In this document: piece by piece, positions 25,765 through 34,729 of the stretch | Layout of the letters: every line of letters begins with the position of its first letter | Position numbering within the stretch: the first letter of the stretch is position 1 | Assembly: GCF_003026395.1 (NCBI RefSeq) | Contig: NZ_PYOO01000005.1 | Location: 1 to 64,000, forward strand | Source: Photobacterium iliopiscarium | GTDB taxonomy: Bacteria > Pseudomonadota > Gammaproteobacteria > Enterobacterales > Vibrionaceae | Length of the DNA: 64,000 bases | Direction of reading: 5' to 3' | The notes under the pieces: generated by a model | Told to the model about the DNA's origin: nothing | Seen by the model: only the letters and a program-made list of their open reading frames with translations | Database searches by the model: none | Translations under genes and position numbers: made by a program

Positions 25765-26406
25765 ATGATGTTAGTGATGGTGTTAAAAAATAAAGCCGTG
25801 CAATTATGGGCGCGCCGATTACATATTTATATTTCAATGGCACTGCTGCTGGTGGTGTTATTTTTTGCTATCACAGGCATCACATTAAATCGACCGCATC
25901 TGTTTGTGAGTCAATCACCGAATATCGTTGAACAACAGCTTTCACTTCCTGTTGAATTATTGGGTTCAGAGAAAGGGCCGTTTACGCCTAATCGTTCAGC
26001 ATTAATTGCGTATTTAGCTAAGCATGGTGATGTTCGTGGAACGCCATCGGCAATTGATATTTTTACCGATGTTGATGGTGATGAGTTAGTTGAAGGTGAA
26101 ATTTCACTGGATTATAAAGGCCCTGGTTATAACGCCACGGTGTTTATTGATATGACAACCGCGCAAGCAACCATTGAGAGTACCCATTATGGTGTGATTG
26201 CGGTGCTTAATGATCTCCATAAAGGGCGTAATAGTGGTGAAGTCTGGCGCGGGTTTATTGATATTACCGCCTTATTGATGGTGATGTTTGTTTTAACCGG
26301 TGTGTGCTTATTGATCCCTAAAAAGAAAACCTTTCGCACTTCATTGAAATGGATGGGGCTGGGTTCTGCGGTGAGTTTACTGATTTATATTGTTGCTGTG
26401 CCATAA
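25765..26406 (+). CDS. PepSY-associated membrane protein
   Basis: A 213-aa protein with an N-terminal helix near ISMALLLVVLFFAITGITL, a periplasmic PepSY-like domain (about 50-155), and two C-terminal helices (ALLMVMFVLTGVCLLI and GLGSAVSLLIYIVAV). The HIY and NDLHKG histidines match PepSY-TM proteins often found with iron uptake genes, some of which act as ferric reductases. Here a haem- or flavin-linked role is only a guess. Several ATG/GTG starts lie within 12 bp, so the first residues are uncertain. First gene of a long same-strand cluster behind a Fur-like site. Confidence 0.8.
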   Translation: MMLVMVLKNKAVQLWARRLHIYISMALLLVVLFFAITGITLNRPHLFVSQSPNIVEQQLSLPVELLGSEKGPFTPNRSALIAYLAKHGDVRGTPSAIDIFTDVDGDELVEGEISLDYKGPGYNATVFIDMTTAQATIESTHYGVIAVLNDLHKGRNSGEVWRGFIDITALLMVMFVLTGVCLLIPKKKTFRTSLKWMGLGSAVSLLIYIVAVP

Positions 26407-26443
26407 GCCAGTACTTGATTGTCGATTTTATTAAAGGTTCATT

Positions 26444-26968
26444 ATGACCGTGTTTCACATCATCAAAAAACCATTATTGGTCGCGTTATTGTTAACACCA
26501 TTGGCCAGTGCAATAGCAAAACCCGTACCGGAAACGGCGCAATTAGAGGTGAGTTTTGCACTACCTGCTATTGATACCACTATGTATGCCCGTCCTTATG
26601 TTGCGGTTTGGGTTGAAGATGCAGATCGAAAACCTGTACGTACCGTGCAGTTGTGGGTGGGTAAAGATGAATGGTTGAAAGATTTACGCAGCTGGTGGCG
26701 AAAAGTGGGTCGTTATGATCGTGAGTTAGTTGATGCGGTAACTTCTGCAACCCGTCCTGCGGGTGAATATACCTTTGTATGGGATGGTTTGAATGATAAA
26801 GGCCAGCGAGTAGAACAAGGCAATTATACCTTCTACGTTGAAGTTGTGCGTGAACACGGTGGTCGTAATTATTTGCGTCAAAAAATCGAGCTAGGCGAAA
26901 ACGCGTTTAGCCATGTTATTGCACCGACGGAAGAAACCGGTGCTATTCAACTTAATTATAAACTTTGA
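26444..26968 (+). CDS. DUF2271 periplasmic protein
   Basis: A 174-aa secreted protein with a signal peptide ending near ASAIAKP. The domain carries YVAVWVEDADRKPVRTVQLW and the DAVTSATRPAGEYTFVWDG segment typical of DUF2271, which resembles a FlgD-like beta-sandwich. Function is unestablished; the family regularly pairs with PepSY proteins, as here, 37 bp downstream of one. It ends 14 bp before the DUF4198 start. Confidence 0.85.
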   Translation: MTVFHIIKKPLLVALLLTPLASAIAKPVPETAQLEVSFALPAIDTTMYARPYVAVWVEDADRKPVRTVQLWVGKDEWLKDLRSWWRKVGRYDRELVDAVTSATRPAGEYTFVWDGLNDKGQRVEQGNYTFYVEVVREHGGRNYLRQKIELGENAFSHVIAPTEETGAIQLNYKL

Positions 26969-26982
26969 GTAATAGTAACATT

Positions 26983-27816
26983 ATGAAAAATAACAAAATG
27001 AAAGCGTTTTCTCTAGCATGTGCGGTTATTGCAGGATTAGCGGTATCAGCCTCGGCGAATGCACATCCGCGTTGGATATTACCGTCACATTTTACCGTAT
27101 CAAAAGAGGGTGGCGATTGGTTGTCTTTTGATGTTACCGCGTCACACGGCACCTTTATTTATGATAAGCCAGCAAGTACAGAAACCGCTGAAGTGATCAT
27201 GCCTGATGGACGTATTGAGCGCCCTAATTTTACTATTCGGGGTAAACGTCGTGCTATTTTTGACTTCTATTTTGAAGAGCAAGGTACTCATAAAATTCAA
27301 GTGAATCAAACCCCTGTTTATTTTACGCAATATAAAGCAGGCCGTCGCGACACGGTGAAATGGATAGCAGCGAACAAAGTTGAACGTGATGCTGTATTAC
27401 CACCTAAATCACGTGACGTTGTCACTCAGGTCGGTTATACCCGCGCTGAAACGTATGTCACTGTTGGTAAGCCAAGTACCAAAGCAATGGACATTACGGG
27501 AAAATATTTAGAGTTACTGCCGATTACTCACCCTGCCGATATTGTTGAAGGTGAGCCTGTTAGCTTCCAATTTTATTTTAATGGTAAGCCTCAAGCGGGT
27601 GTCGTGGCTGAAGTCACCCGTGAAGGGACGTTATACCGTAACCACCAGCAGCAAATTGATGTGGTGAGTGATAAAGACGGTAAGGTGAGCTTTACGCCTG
27701 AAACAGCGGGTCGCTATATTATGAAAGCGAATTACCGTGGTGATATTGCCAATGATCCAATGGTTGATACCGCTAACGTTAACGTGCATATCACTTTTGA
27801 AGCATCGCTAAAATAA
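26983..27816 (+). CDS. DUF4198 periplasmic metal-uptake-associated protein
   Basis: A 277-aa protein from the ATG at 26983 (an in-frame TTG six codons upstream is less likely). Signal peptide ends SASANAHPRW; mature protein begins with the AHPRWILPSHF that marks DUF4198, with an N-terminal His that may bind metal. C-terminal half is a beta-rich domain (LLPITHPADIVEGEPVSFQ; GKVSFTPETAGRYIMKA), like CopC/NikM-type domains. Probably periplasmic metal binding linked to the ABC transporter downstream. A terminator follows. Confidence 0.85.
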   Translation: MKNNKMKAFSLACAVIAGLAVSASANAHPRWILPSHFTVSKEGGDWLSFDVTASHGTFIYDKPASTETAEVIMPDGRIERPNFTIRGKRRAIFDFYFEEQGTHKIQVNQTPVYFTQYKAGRRDTVKWIAANKVERDAVLPPKSRDVVTQVGYTRAETYVTVGKPSTKAMDITGKYLELLPITHPADIVEGEPVSFQFYFNGKPQAGVVAEVTREGTLYRNHQQQIDVVSDKDGKVSFTPETAGRYIMKANYRGDIANDPMVDTANVNVHITFEASLK

Positions 27817-27825
27817 TTACCCTCG

Positions 27826-27857
27826 GTGCTGTTTCTGTTATTAAAGCAGCACTTTTT
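27826..27857 (+). terminator. Intrinsic terminator or attenuator inside the metal cluster
   Basis: GTGCTG (27826-27831) pairs with CAGCAC (27847-27852), followed by TTTTT. It may end or attenuate the first three genes. Confidence 0.65.
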
Positions 27858-27916
27858 ATTACCGCTAATCATTATTTATTACTGCTACCCACAATATAGG
27901 CAGGTTTGAGGTTGTT

Positions 27917-28240
27917 ATGAAAAATCATTTACCGATGATCACGTTATCGCTCTTAACGTTAGGATTATTTTCAAGTGCTGCTCAAGCGCATTTTCCATTA
28001 ATGAGTTGTTGGTTTGAAAGTGACAAAGTGGCATGTGAAACCAGCTACAGTGATGGCAGTAAAGCGGTTGATTACAACGTTAATATGTATGATTACGACG
28101 ATAACCTTATTGCCAAAGTGAACACAGATAAACGATCTATTGCTGAATTTACTAAGCCGGAAGCTGATTTCTATTTAGTGTTTGATTCAGGGCATGAAAG
28201 CCCAGTAGAAGTCGATGTTGTTGAGATTAAAGAAAAATGA
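27917..28240 (+). CDS. Small periplasmic protein, unknown function
   Basis: A 107-aa protein with a signal peptide ending SSAAQAHFP and thus, like DUF4198 next door, a His at the mature N-terminus. Two Cys (MSCWF, VACET) could form a disulfide. The rest is a compact beta-type domain rich in Asp and Tyr. No family recognised with confidence. It overlaps the next gene by four bases (ATGA), placing it in the metal ABC operon; a role in metal capture is inferred from position only. Confidence 0.7.
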   Translation: MKNHLPMITLSLLTLGLFSSAAQAHFPLMSCWFESDKVACETSYSDGSKAVDYNVNMYDYDDNLIAKVNTDKRSIAEFTKPEADFYLVFDSGHESPVEVDVVEIKEK

Positions 28241-28821
28241 TCCGTCAAACCGTTCCTTCAAATAATGGTGGAAAGGAAGGAAAGTGGGTTGGCGGTATTA
28301 TCATTTCAATTCTATTACTTGCCACGGTGTTGTTACCGTACCATCAGAATAAAACAAAAACACCGCCATTGGATACTCACCAAATAGCGATCACTGAGTT
28401 AAGTTCAGAAGAACTCGCAATGGTGGCTGAATTGCGTCTTGCCCATGAAGAAATCCGTAATTTACATCAAGATAGTCGTGATATTGATCATCAGAATCAT
28501 TGGCCCAATATGGCTGAGTTATCTGAGCTGTGGTTAGCACCATTTATTGAAGATAAAAGTTGGGAGCGTAAAGGGCGTCATCAGTGGCAGCATCTTAATG
28601 GCGCACTTTATCAAGGTATTCGCAGTGAAGATCAAGGGGCATCGTCAGTGGTTTTGAACAGTAATAGTTCGGATCCTGATATTTGGTTAGCACTTTCTCA
28701 AGATACGACACCTCTGGTTATTAACGACAATGCTGTTTTTGAACCGCAACAATTGATTGATAGTGGTTGGACGCAAATTGTGTTTAATCACGACAGTAAT
28801 AATCAAGCGTTGGCTCATTAA
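28237..28821 (+). CDS. Membrane-anchored protein of the metal ABC cluster (DUF6162-like)
   Basis: A 194-aa protein with one N-terminal anchor (VGGIIISILLLATVLLPY) and a soluble periplasmic part containing His/Glu-rich segments (RLAHEEIRNLHQDSRDIDH; GRHQWQHLNGALYQGI). From memory it resembles DUF6162 proteins that neighbour zinc/manganese ABC transporters; this assignment is tentative. It overlaps the upstream gene by four bases and precedes the binding-protein gene by 69 bp. Confidence 0.65.
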   Translation: MIRQTVPSNNGGKEGKWVGGIIISILLLATVLLPYHQNKTKTPPLDTHQIAITELSSEELAMVAELRLAHEEIRNLHQDSRDIDHQNHWPNMAELSELWLAPFIEDKSWERKGRHQWQHLNGALYQGIRSEDQGASSVVLNSNSSDPDIWLALSQDTTPLVINDNAVFEPQQLIDSGWTQIVFNHDSNNQALAH

Positions 28822-28890
28822 TCTTTTTTGTTTTACTTATCGTGTATAGCTTGCGATGTATTCATTTCTTAACGTTGAAGTAAAAATATT

Positions 28891-29799
28891 ATGAAAATAG
28901 TCATTCAAACGGTACTGACTGCTGTTGCTTTATTTGTCAGCTTCTCTAGTGCAGCGGCGGAAAAATTAACTATCGGCATAACATTGCAACCTTACTACAG
29001 CTATGTAAAAGCCGTGGTTGGCGATAAAGCGGATATTTTACCGTTAGTTGATGCTGGTTTTAACCCCCATAACTATTTACCACAACCTAATGATTTACGT
29101 CGTTTAAAACAAATGGATGTGATTGTTGTGAATGGTATTGGTCATGATGACTTTGCACTAAAAGTGATTGCTGCGGCTAATCGTGATGATTTGGTGGTGA
29201 TTAAAGCCAATAACGATGTGCCTTTATTACCTGCGATGGGGCAGTCTGTGGGTGATGGTGCGGTAAACCCTCATACCTTTGTTGGTTTATCAACCACGAT
29301 TCAAAAAGTGTATACCATTGCGAATAAATTGGCAGAGCTTGATCCTAACAATGCTCGTGAATACCGTAAGAATGCTCGAAATTATGCAAAAAAGTTTCGA
29401 TTAATGAAACGTAAGGCAATGCTAACGCTAGGTGATTTAGATACCTCGGGTATGAAGGTTGCGACAACACACAATGCTTACGGTTATTTATTACAAGAAT
29501 TTGGTGTTGATGTTGCAGCGGTAATTGAACCTGCCCACGGGGTTGAACCTAGTGCCAGTCAGTTACAAGAGACAATAGAAAAAATAAAGCAATCAGGTAT
29601 TGATGTGTTGTTTTATGAATTAAATATGCCTAATCGTTACGTCGACACCATAGAAAAAGCGACAGGGGTGAAGTTATACCGTTTTTCACATATGACGCAT
29701 GGTCAATATCAAGTGGACAAAGTAGAAATTGAGATGCAGCAAAATTTAACTACGTTAGTTGACGCAATGCAATTTGCTGTTAGTAAGGATCAAGTATGA
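28891..29799 (+). CDS. Metal ABC transporter substrate-binding protein (ZnuA/MntC type)
   Basis: A 302-aa periplasmic binding protein of cluster A-I. Signal peptide ends SSAAAEK. Metal ligands are visible as His in GFNPHNYLPQ (near 63), His in VNPHTFVGL (near 129), His in TTHNAYGYL (near 195) and an acidic residue in FYELNMPN (near 250). It lacks the long His-rich loop of zinc-specific ZnuA, so manganese or iron is possible, and the Fur-like site ahead of the cluster favours iron or manganese. It overlaps the ATPase gene by four bases. Confidence 0.9.
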   Translation: MKIVIQTVLTAVALFVSFSSAAAEKLTIGITLQPYYSYVKAVVGDKADILPLVDAGFNPHNYLPQPNDLRRLKQMDVIVVNGIGHDDFALKVIAAANRDDLVVIKANNDVPLLPAMGQSVGDGAVNPHTFVGLSTTIQKVYTIANKLAELDPNNAREYRKNARNYAKKFRLMKRKAMLTLGDLDTSGMKVATTHNAYGYLLQEFGVDVAAVIEPAHGVEPSASQLQETIEKIKQSGIDVLFYELNMPNRYVDTIEKATGVKLYRFSHMTHGQYQVDKVEIEMQQNLTTLVDAMQFAVSKDQV

Positions 29800-30551
29800 G
29801 TTTTGGCCCTCGGATTGAGATTGCCAACCTAGAGTTGCAATACGGTGAAAATCATATTTTATCTAATATTAACCATCGTTTTGCAGCAGGGCAATGCCAT
29901 GTGGTGATGGGGCCAAATGGCGGTGGGAAAACATCATTATTACGCTCAATTTTGGGCTTAACACCGTTCAAAGGCAATGTTGATATTTTATGGGATGATG
30001 CTGCCAATAATGGTAAACCCGGATCTGTTGGTTATGTGCCGCAAAAAGCGATGTTTGAACAAAGTTTACCGTTAACAGTGATGGATTTTATTTTATTAAA
30101 TTTAACCCGATCACCGTTATTTTGGCGTAAACGTCAACAAGATAAGTTGTTTGCATTAAGCCAATTGGAACGTGTCGGCATGGCCAATCGTGCTGATCGT
30201 CGCATGGGGCAATTATCTGGTGGCGAACAACAACGGGTTTTATTTGCTCAAGCGTTATTGGATGATCCTGATTTATTAGTGCTTGATGAGCCTACAACAG
30301 GCATGGATGAGCAAGGGGTTCGTTATTTAGAGTCCTTGATTCATGAATTTGTCGCGCAAGGAAAAACCGTATTAGCCGTTCATCATGATGTAACCGCCGT
30401 TCGACGCCTTGATGCGCAAGTACATGTGGTTAACCGTATTGTTGTTGATTCTGGTCATCACTCTGAAGTGTTGGTTCCTGAAAAAATTGAACGGTTATTT
30501 AATCATTACAGTCATGCGCCGATTGTGGCAAATCAACACGAGGTTGCGTAA
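29796..30551 (+). CDS. Metal ABC transporter ATPase
   Basis: A 251-aa ABC ATPase: Walker A GPNGGGKTS (39-47), signature LSGGEQQR near 140, Walker B LLVLDEPTTGMD near 161 and the switch His in AVHHD. This is the ZnuC/MntB class. It overlaps both the binding-protein gene (4 bases) and the permease gene (1 base), so the three are translationally coupled. Confidence 0.95.
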   Translation: MSFGPRIEIANLELQYGENHILSNINHRFAAGQCHVVMGPNGGGKTSLLRSILGLTPFKGNVDILWDDAANNGKPGSVGYVPQKAMFEQSLPLTVMDFILLNLTRSPLFWRKRQQDKLFALSQLERVGMANRADRRMGQLSGGEQQRVLFAQALLDDPDLLVLDEPTTGMDEQGVRYLESLIHEFVAQGKTVLAVHHDVTAVRRLDAQVHVVNRIVVDSGHHSEVLVPEKIERLFNHYSHAPIVANQHEVA

Positions 30552-31426
30552 TGGAGTTATTACGTCATTGGGCACAATTAGGTGTTGATGCGGGTTTTCT
30601 AAGTGACAGTTTTTCATATGCGTTCATGGTTAATGCGATCGTTGCTGCGCTGTTATTAGGGCCGTTATTAGGTGGCTTAGGGACATTAGTGATCGCTAAA
30701 CGGTTGGCTTTTTTCTCTGAAGCGGTCGGTCATGCGGCATTAACAGGCATTGCGCTTGGGGTGTTGTTAGGCGAGCCACCTGAAAATCCGTTTATTGGGT
30801 TATTCAGTTTTTGCATGATTTTTGCGTTATTACTCCACTTTGTCCGTAATCGAACCAATGTACCTTATGACACGCTGGTGGGCGTGTTTTTAGCATTGGC
30901 GTTAGCGGTTGGTGCGGCATTACTGATGTATGTGGCGCGAAAAATTAATATCCATATGTTAGAAAATGTATTGTTTGGTTCAATTCTAACCGTAACCGAT
31001 CAAGATTTGTGGGTATTAGCAATAAGTTGTGGGTTGATTATATTGTTATTAATACCCACTTTTAATCGAATATTGTTAACTTGTATTAGCCCTGATATTG
31101 CCCGTGTTCGTGGTTATAAAACGAATTTCTATGACTATCTGTTTGTTATTATGATAACGCTTGTCACCATTGCATCCGTTAAAATTGTGGGCGCAGTATT
31201 AGTCGGTGCCTTGTTGCTTATTCCGGGGGCAACGGCACGTTTGCTAACTAAAAATATGGGCAGTTTTGTCTTATTGTCATCCTTATTAGCCACTATCAGT
31301 TGTGTGGTGGGTACTGTCCTACCGATGGAGCTTAAATTACCGATTCCATCAGGAGCGGCAATTATTATTGTTGCTGCTACTTTCTTTTTAATCGCCACTT
31401 GTTATCGCATTATTCGTAAAGGGTAG
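30551..31426 (+). CDS. Metal ABC transporter permease (ZnuB/MntC-type ABC-3 family)
   Basis: A 291-aa ABC-3 family permease with about eight membrane segments. Typical motifs are LGTLVIAKRLAFFSEAVGHA, which couples to the ATPase, and VKIVGAVLVGALLLIPGATA. It pairs with the upstream ATPase and binding protein for import of a divalent metal across the inner membrane. No truncation. Confidence 0.93.
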   Translation: MELLRHWAQLGVDAGFLSDSFSYAFMVNAIVAALLLGPLLGGLGTLVIAKRLAFFSEAVGHAALTGIALGVLLGEPPENPFIGLFSFCMIFALLLHFVRNRTNVPYDTLVGVFLALALAVGAALLMYVARKINIHMLENVLFGSILTVTDQDLWVLAISCGLIILLLIPTFNRILLTCISPDIARVRGYKTNFYDYLFVIMITLVTIASVKIVGAVLVGALLLIPGATARLLTKNMGSFVLLSSLLATISCVVGTVLPMELKLPIPSGAAIIIVAATFFLIATCYRIIRKG

Positions 31427-31451
31427 TCGCTGTATTTTTTAAGGAATCATC

Positions 31452-32360
31452 ATGAGTCATCTTCAGCTTCACCCAATACGTTCACTGATTCAATCGGTTT
31501 GTGCTGTTGCGATTATCGTTACCGGCGGCAGTTATAGTCATTCAGTAAAGGCAGAAGATATTTTAACGACAACGCCTGTTACTTATATGCTGGCATCTGA
31601 ATTGACCCATGACACCGGGATCACGACAAAATATCTACCACCTAAACGTTACGGGGTATCTCGATTGCCTAATTGGTTTGCCTCTAAAGGTGACGTGGTA
31701 ACTAATGAAGAGAGTAAAAAAGCCCAAGCCGTAGTGACATTAGGGGCTGTTTGGCCGCAAGATCCGCTTTATGTTTATGCGCGTCAGGGCAATATTAAGA
31801 TCGTTGAAATTGATGCATCACAAGCTATTTCGCCACGAGGACAAGGTGTTGCCGCATTGCGTTTAAGTGATGGCACAATGTCAATCTATTCATGGCTAAA
31901 CCCAACAAATCTTAGCCGAATGGCCGCCATTGTCAGTGATGATTTACAGCGCTTATGGCCTGAAAAAGCGCAACAAATTGAAAAGAATCAGCAGCAACTA
32001 ATGGGTAATGTTCGTAAATTGATTAATAGCCAGCAACAGGTCTTAATTGATGCCGGAATTGATTCTGTGATATTACTGTCAACGGAACTTGAAGATTTTG
32101 CTTCAGGAAATCAGCTATTTGTTGTTGATAGGCTAACGACGCCAGAATTAGAATGGACAGAGAAAGATAAGCAAAAATTGAAAGCGTTATTAGCAGAAGA
32201 TGACAGCTTATGGTTATTAAGTACAAAGAAATTAACGGCATCGCAACAAGCATTATTACCTAAAGGCGTGAATGTGATGGTGATTGATAGTGTTGATCGC
32301 TGGGGGCGTGTAGGCATTAATCATAATGAGCCGCTTAAACGTTGGCAAATTAGATTGTAA
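31452..32360 (+). CDS. Second ZnuA-like periplasmic protein lacking the metal-ligand histidines
   Basis: A 302-aa secreted protein (signal peptide about 1-34) with the layout of cluster A-I binding proteins: TTPVTYMLASELT near the N-terminus, a charged central helix (KAQQIEKNQQQLMGNVRKL) and a second lobe. The His residues used as ligands in the first binding protein are missing; the N-lobe has KYLPPKRYGVSRLPNW instead of NPHNYLP. It may have another ligand or serve as an accessory. It ends the cluster, 25 bp after the permease gene, and is followed by a terminator. Confidence 0.65.
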   Translation: MSHLQLHPIRSLIQSVCAVAIIVTGGSYSHSVKAEDILTTTPVTYMLASELTHDTGITTKYLPPKRYGVSRLPNWFASKGDVVTNEESKKAQAVVTLGAVWPQDPLYVYARQGNIKIVEIDASQAISPRGQGVAALRLSDGTMSIYSWLNPTNLSRMAAIVSDDLQRLWPEKAQQIEKNQQQLMGNVRKLINSQQQVLIDAGIDSVILLSTELEDFASGNQLFVVDRLTTPELEWTEKDKQKLKALLAEDDSLWLLSTKKLTASQQALLPKGVNVMVIDSVDRWGRVGINHNEPLKRWQIRL

Positions 32361-32395
32361 TGGTTATTCGTTTTTAATTGATAATGCATATTGTT

Positions 32396-32421
32396 GCCCA
32401 GTATATTACTGGGCTTTTTAT
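32396..32421 (+). terminator. Intrinsic terminator of the metal ABC cluster
   Basis: GCCCAGTA (32396-32403) and TACTGGGC (32407-32414), loop of three, then TTTTTATT. Confidence 0.85.
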
Positions 32422-32448
32422 TGGGTTAAATATAGATCTAAACATGGC

Positions 32449-33000
32449 TTAAAACTTAAATAATAATGATAACATTCCCAACATAATGAGTAGGCTCCCT
32501 GAAATTAAGTCGTTATATTTACCCACGATGTTGCCAATAGTACTGTGACCAATATGATTACCCGCATAAGTTAAAAACATGCCGGTAATAAAAGTAAGTG
32601 TAACGACCAGTGTAATGTCTAAATGCGTAATACTGCCTAAAATACCGACACCGATATTATTGATAGATAATAATAAGCCTAACATTACCGCGCCTTTAAA
32701 ATTGAGCACAGTATGTTGTTTTTGCTGTTGTTGTTTTTTTAGAAGATCGCTGCCAATAAACCATCCCCCCATTAGAATAAAGATCACTGAACCAAGCTCA
32801 TTCGATACATAATTAGGAATAAGTTGAGTTACTAATTTTCCGCCTAGCATTGAAATGAAAGTAATGAGTGCGGTTATAAATGCAATAATAGCATTGGCTG
32901 TTAATGGGATTTTTTCATTCTTTACACCATAACTCAGGCCAATAACGAAATTATCGAGATTCGATGAAAGAGAAAATATTAAAGCGAGTAAGAAAGACAC
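32449..33000 (-). CDS. MntP/YtaF-like membrane transporter
   Basis: A 183-aa protein with six membrane segments. It has the NLDNFVIGLSYG motif in helix 1 and the related LSINNIGVGI motif in helix 4, the Asp/Asn pair that repeats in MntP-type manganese exporters and the YtaF family. A charged, Gln/Lys-rich loop (LLKKQQQQKQH) separates the two halves. Manganese efflux is the family-based guess; YtaF-type members have no settled substrate. It is convergent with the metal ABC cluster, which may be meaningful. Confidence 0.75.
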   Translation of the reverse strand: MSFLLALIFSLSSNLDNFVIGLSYGVKNEKIPLTANAIIAFITALITFISMLGGKLVTQLIPNYVSNELGSVIFILMGGWFIGSDLLKKQQQQKQHTVLNFKGAVMLGLLLSINNIGVGILGSITHLDITLVVTLTFITGMFLTYAGNHIGHSTIGNIVGKYNDLISGSLLIMLGMLSLLFKF

Positions 33001-33151
33001 GATAGTTCATCTCGTAAAAATGCTTTTATAAACTGAAATGAAATTTAACGCGATGTATTTGTGTGAATAGTAATTTTTCAGATATGAGTTAGTTTAAACA
33101 TATTGCGCAATTTATTATCTAATCGCACAATATGTTTATCGTGTCAGTCAT

Positions 33152-33667
33152 TTAAATGAAACCAAGGATGCGTGCTTTTAGAAAGGCGGCTAAGGTTTTA
33201 TTATCTTGAATTTGATTGTCTGCAATTTTTTGTTCTACTTCACTAACGGATAGCGTGACAACATTAATGATTTCGTCATCATCAAGTTCACCATCTGTTG
33301 CTGATAATCCTTGAGCAACATAAAGATATTGTATTTCATCGCAAAAGCTAGGGGCTGGCAGTAACTGACCAAGAGGGTGCCATTGGCTAGCGGCGAGGTT
33401 TGTTTCTTCTGCTAATTCTCGTTGTGCACAACCAAAAATATCTTCTTTAGCTTCAAGCGTACCCGCAGGAAATTCAAATAACCATTGGCTAACGGCTGGA
33501 CGATATTGATGTACAAGGACGAGATCGCCATTACTATCAATAGGTATAATAATAACGGCGCCTGGGTGTTTTATACTGGTACATGATATTTCTCTACCAT
33601 CAGGCAGTAAATGAGCTTGTTCCTCAATGCTAAAACATTTCCATTGATAGTGTTTTTTTATGCGCAT
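33152..33667 (-). CDS. Nudix hydrolase, ADP-ribose pyrophosphatase-like
   Basis: A 171-aa Nudix protein. The Nudix box is GTLEAKEDIFGCAQRELAEE, with all Glu and Arg catalytic positions present; the Gly following EE is replaced by Asn (EETNL). The HQYRPAVSQWLFEFPAG stretch before it is typical of the ADP-ribose/NudF-type branch. It likely hydrolyses ADP-ribose or a related nucleoside diphosphate sugar in the cytosol. It lies 9 bp downstream of the GGDEF-like gene on the same strand, so may be co-transcribed. Confidence 0.88.
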   Translation of the reverse strand: MRIKKHYQWKCFSIEEQAHLLPDGREISCTSIKHPGAVIIIPIDSNGDLVLVHQYRPAVSQWLFEFPAGTLEAKEDIFGCAQRELAEETNLAASQWHPLGQLLPAPSFCDEIQYLYVAQGLSATDGELDDDEIINVVTLSVSEVEQKIADNQIQDNKTLAAFLKARILGFI

Positions 33668-33676
33668 GATTGTTCT

Positions 33677-34729
33677 CTATTCGTTGGTTGCTATTTGATT
33701 ATAGCCCCAACGTTTTGCACGCATCAATGCACTTTCCGCTTTTATATAGTCATAGCTAAAATCTTGATACTCAATATTAGTAATACCGATACTCACCGTG
33801 ATCTTAATTTGATGACCAGTGGTTAATTCTAATATCCATTGACTAATTTCATCACGAATTTTAATTGCAAATTCTTCTGCTGCATGAATATTAGCATCTG
33901 GAATTATAATACAAAACTCTTGGCTGCTTAAACGCGCAATATGCATATTATTGCCACAAGTCTCACGCAGGCATTTAGCCATCATCATGAGGGTTTTGTC
34001 ACCCGCATCAAGTCCAAAACGATCATTAACGTCTCTAAATTTATCAATGTTAATTAATAGCATTGATATATCACGACGGTAACGCTTGCAGCGAGATGAT
34101 TCATTTTGATAAAGAGGTAATAGTCCATCACGGTTTAATAATCCGGTGAGGAAATCATTAGTCGTGGTTCTTTTTACTTGTAAAATAGCATCATAACGGT
34201 GGCGAGATAATAAAAATGCCATCACAAAGATAATAGAGTAAGCACAAATATTTTGGAGTGCAGATGAAATTTGCATCTGTTTAGTGGTTATTTCAGAAAC
34301 GCTTAATATGATGTATAAAAATCCAAAAATAGCGCTATACCAAGCGGCCGTTCTGATTTGTAAAGCGAAAAAACATAATAATGGAATGGTTAAGCCAATA
34401 GTATTACTGATATGACGCGCCCCAGTAAAATAAAAGCCAGTAGAACAAATAAAGGTGGTTGCGATTAAAAAGATCCAAAAAAGAATAGTGGCAGAAAAGA
34501 GAGTTCGATTTAATGCTGCAAGGGTGTAACACAATGTCATACCAAGTATACCGACAATGGTAAAATAATGTGCTTGTTGTGAGACAAAATAAGTAAAGGC
34601 AATAATGGCACAGATAGCGCCAGCGAAAGGGAATAATAATGAAAGTTGTTTTTTTAATGTTTTCTCACTAAGTTCAATATAGGCAAAGTTTGTTGCTTGC
34701 AGTTGGGTACTTTTAATCAATGTAGCCAT
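33677..34729 (-). CDS. Membrane GGDEF-domain protein with degenerate active site (SSQEF)
   Basis: About 350 aa from the ATG at 34729; an in-frame ATG 18 codons upstream is also possible. Six membrane segments (about 25-185) precede a C-terminal GGDEF domain: DFLTGLLNRDGLLPLY, then MLLINIDKFRDVNDRFGLDAGD, then IARLSSQEFCIIIPD. The signature GGDEF is SSQEF, so the two glycines that hold GTP are gone; cyclic di-GMP synthesis is unlikely. It may be a sensor that binds a nucleotide or partner. A terminal helix with MRAKRWGYN follows. Nudix gene is immediately downstream. Confidence 0.85.
   Translation of the reverse strand: MATLIKSTQLQATNFAYIELSEKTLKKQLSLLFPFAGAICAIIAFTYFVSQQAHYFTIVGILGMTLCYTLAALNRTLFSATILFWIFLIATTFICSTGFYFTGARHISNTIGLTIPLLCFFALQIRTAAWYSAIFGFLYIILSVSEITTKQMQISSALQNICAYSIIFVMAFLLSRHRYDAILQVKRTTTNDFLTGLLNRDGLLPLYQNESSRCKRYRRDISMLLINIDKFRDVNDRFGLDAGDKTLMMMAKCLRETCGNNMHIARLSSQEFCIIIPDANIHAAEEFAIKIRDEISQWILELTTGHQIKITVSIGITNIEYQDFSYDYIKAESALMRAKRWGYNQIATNE

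Noticed and set aside
31135-31398. 87-codon minus-strand frame within the metal permease gene.
   Set aside because: Fully inside a well-supported permease; no ribosome site or family.
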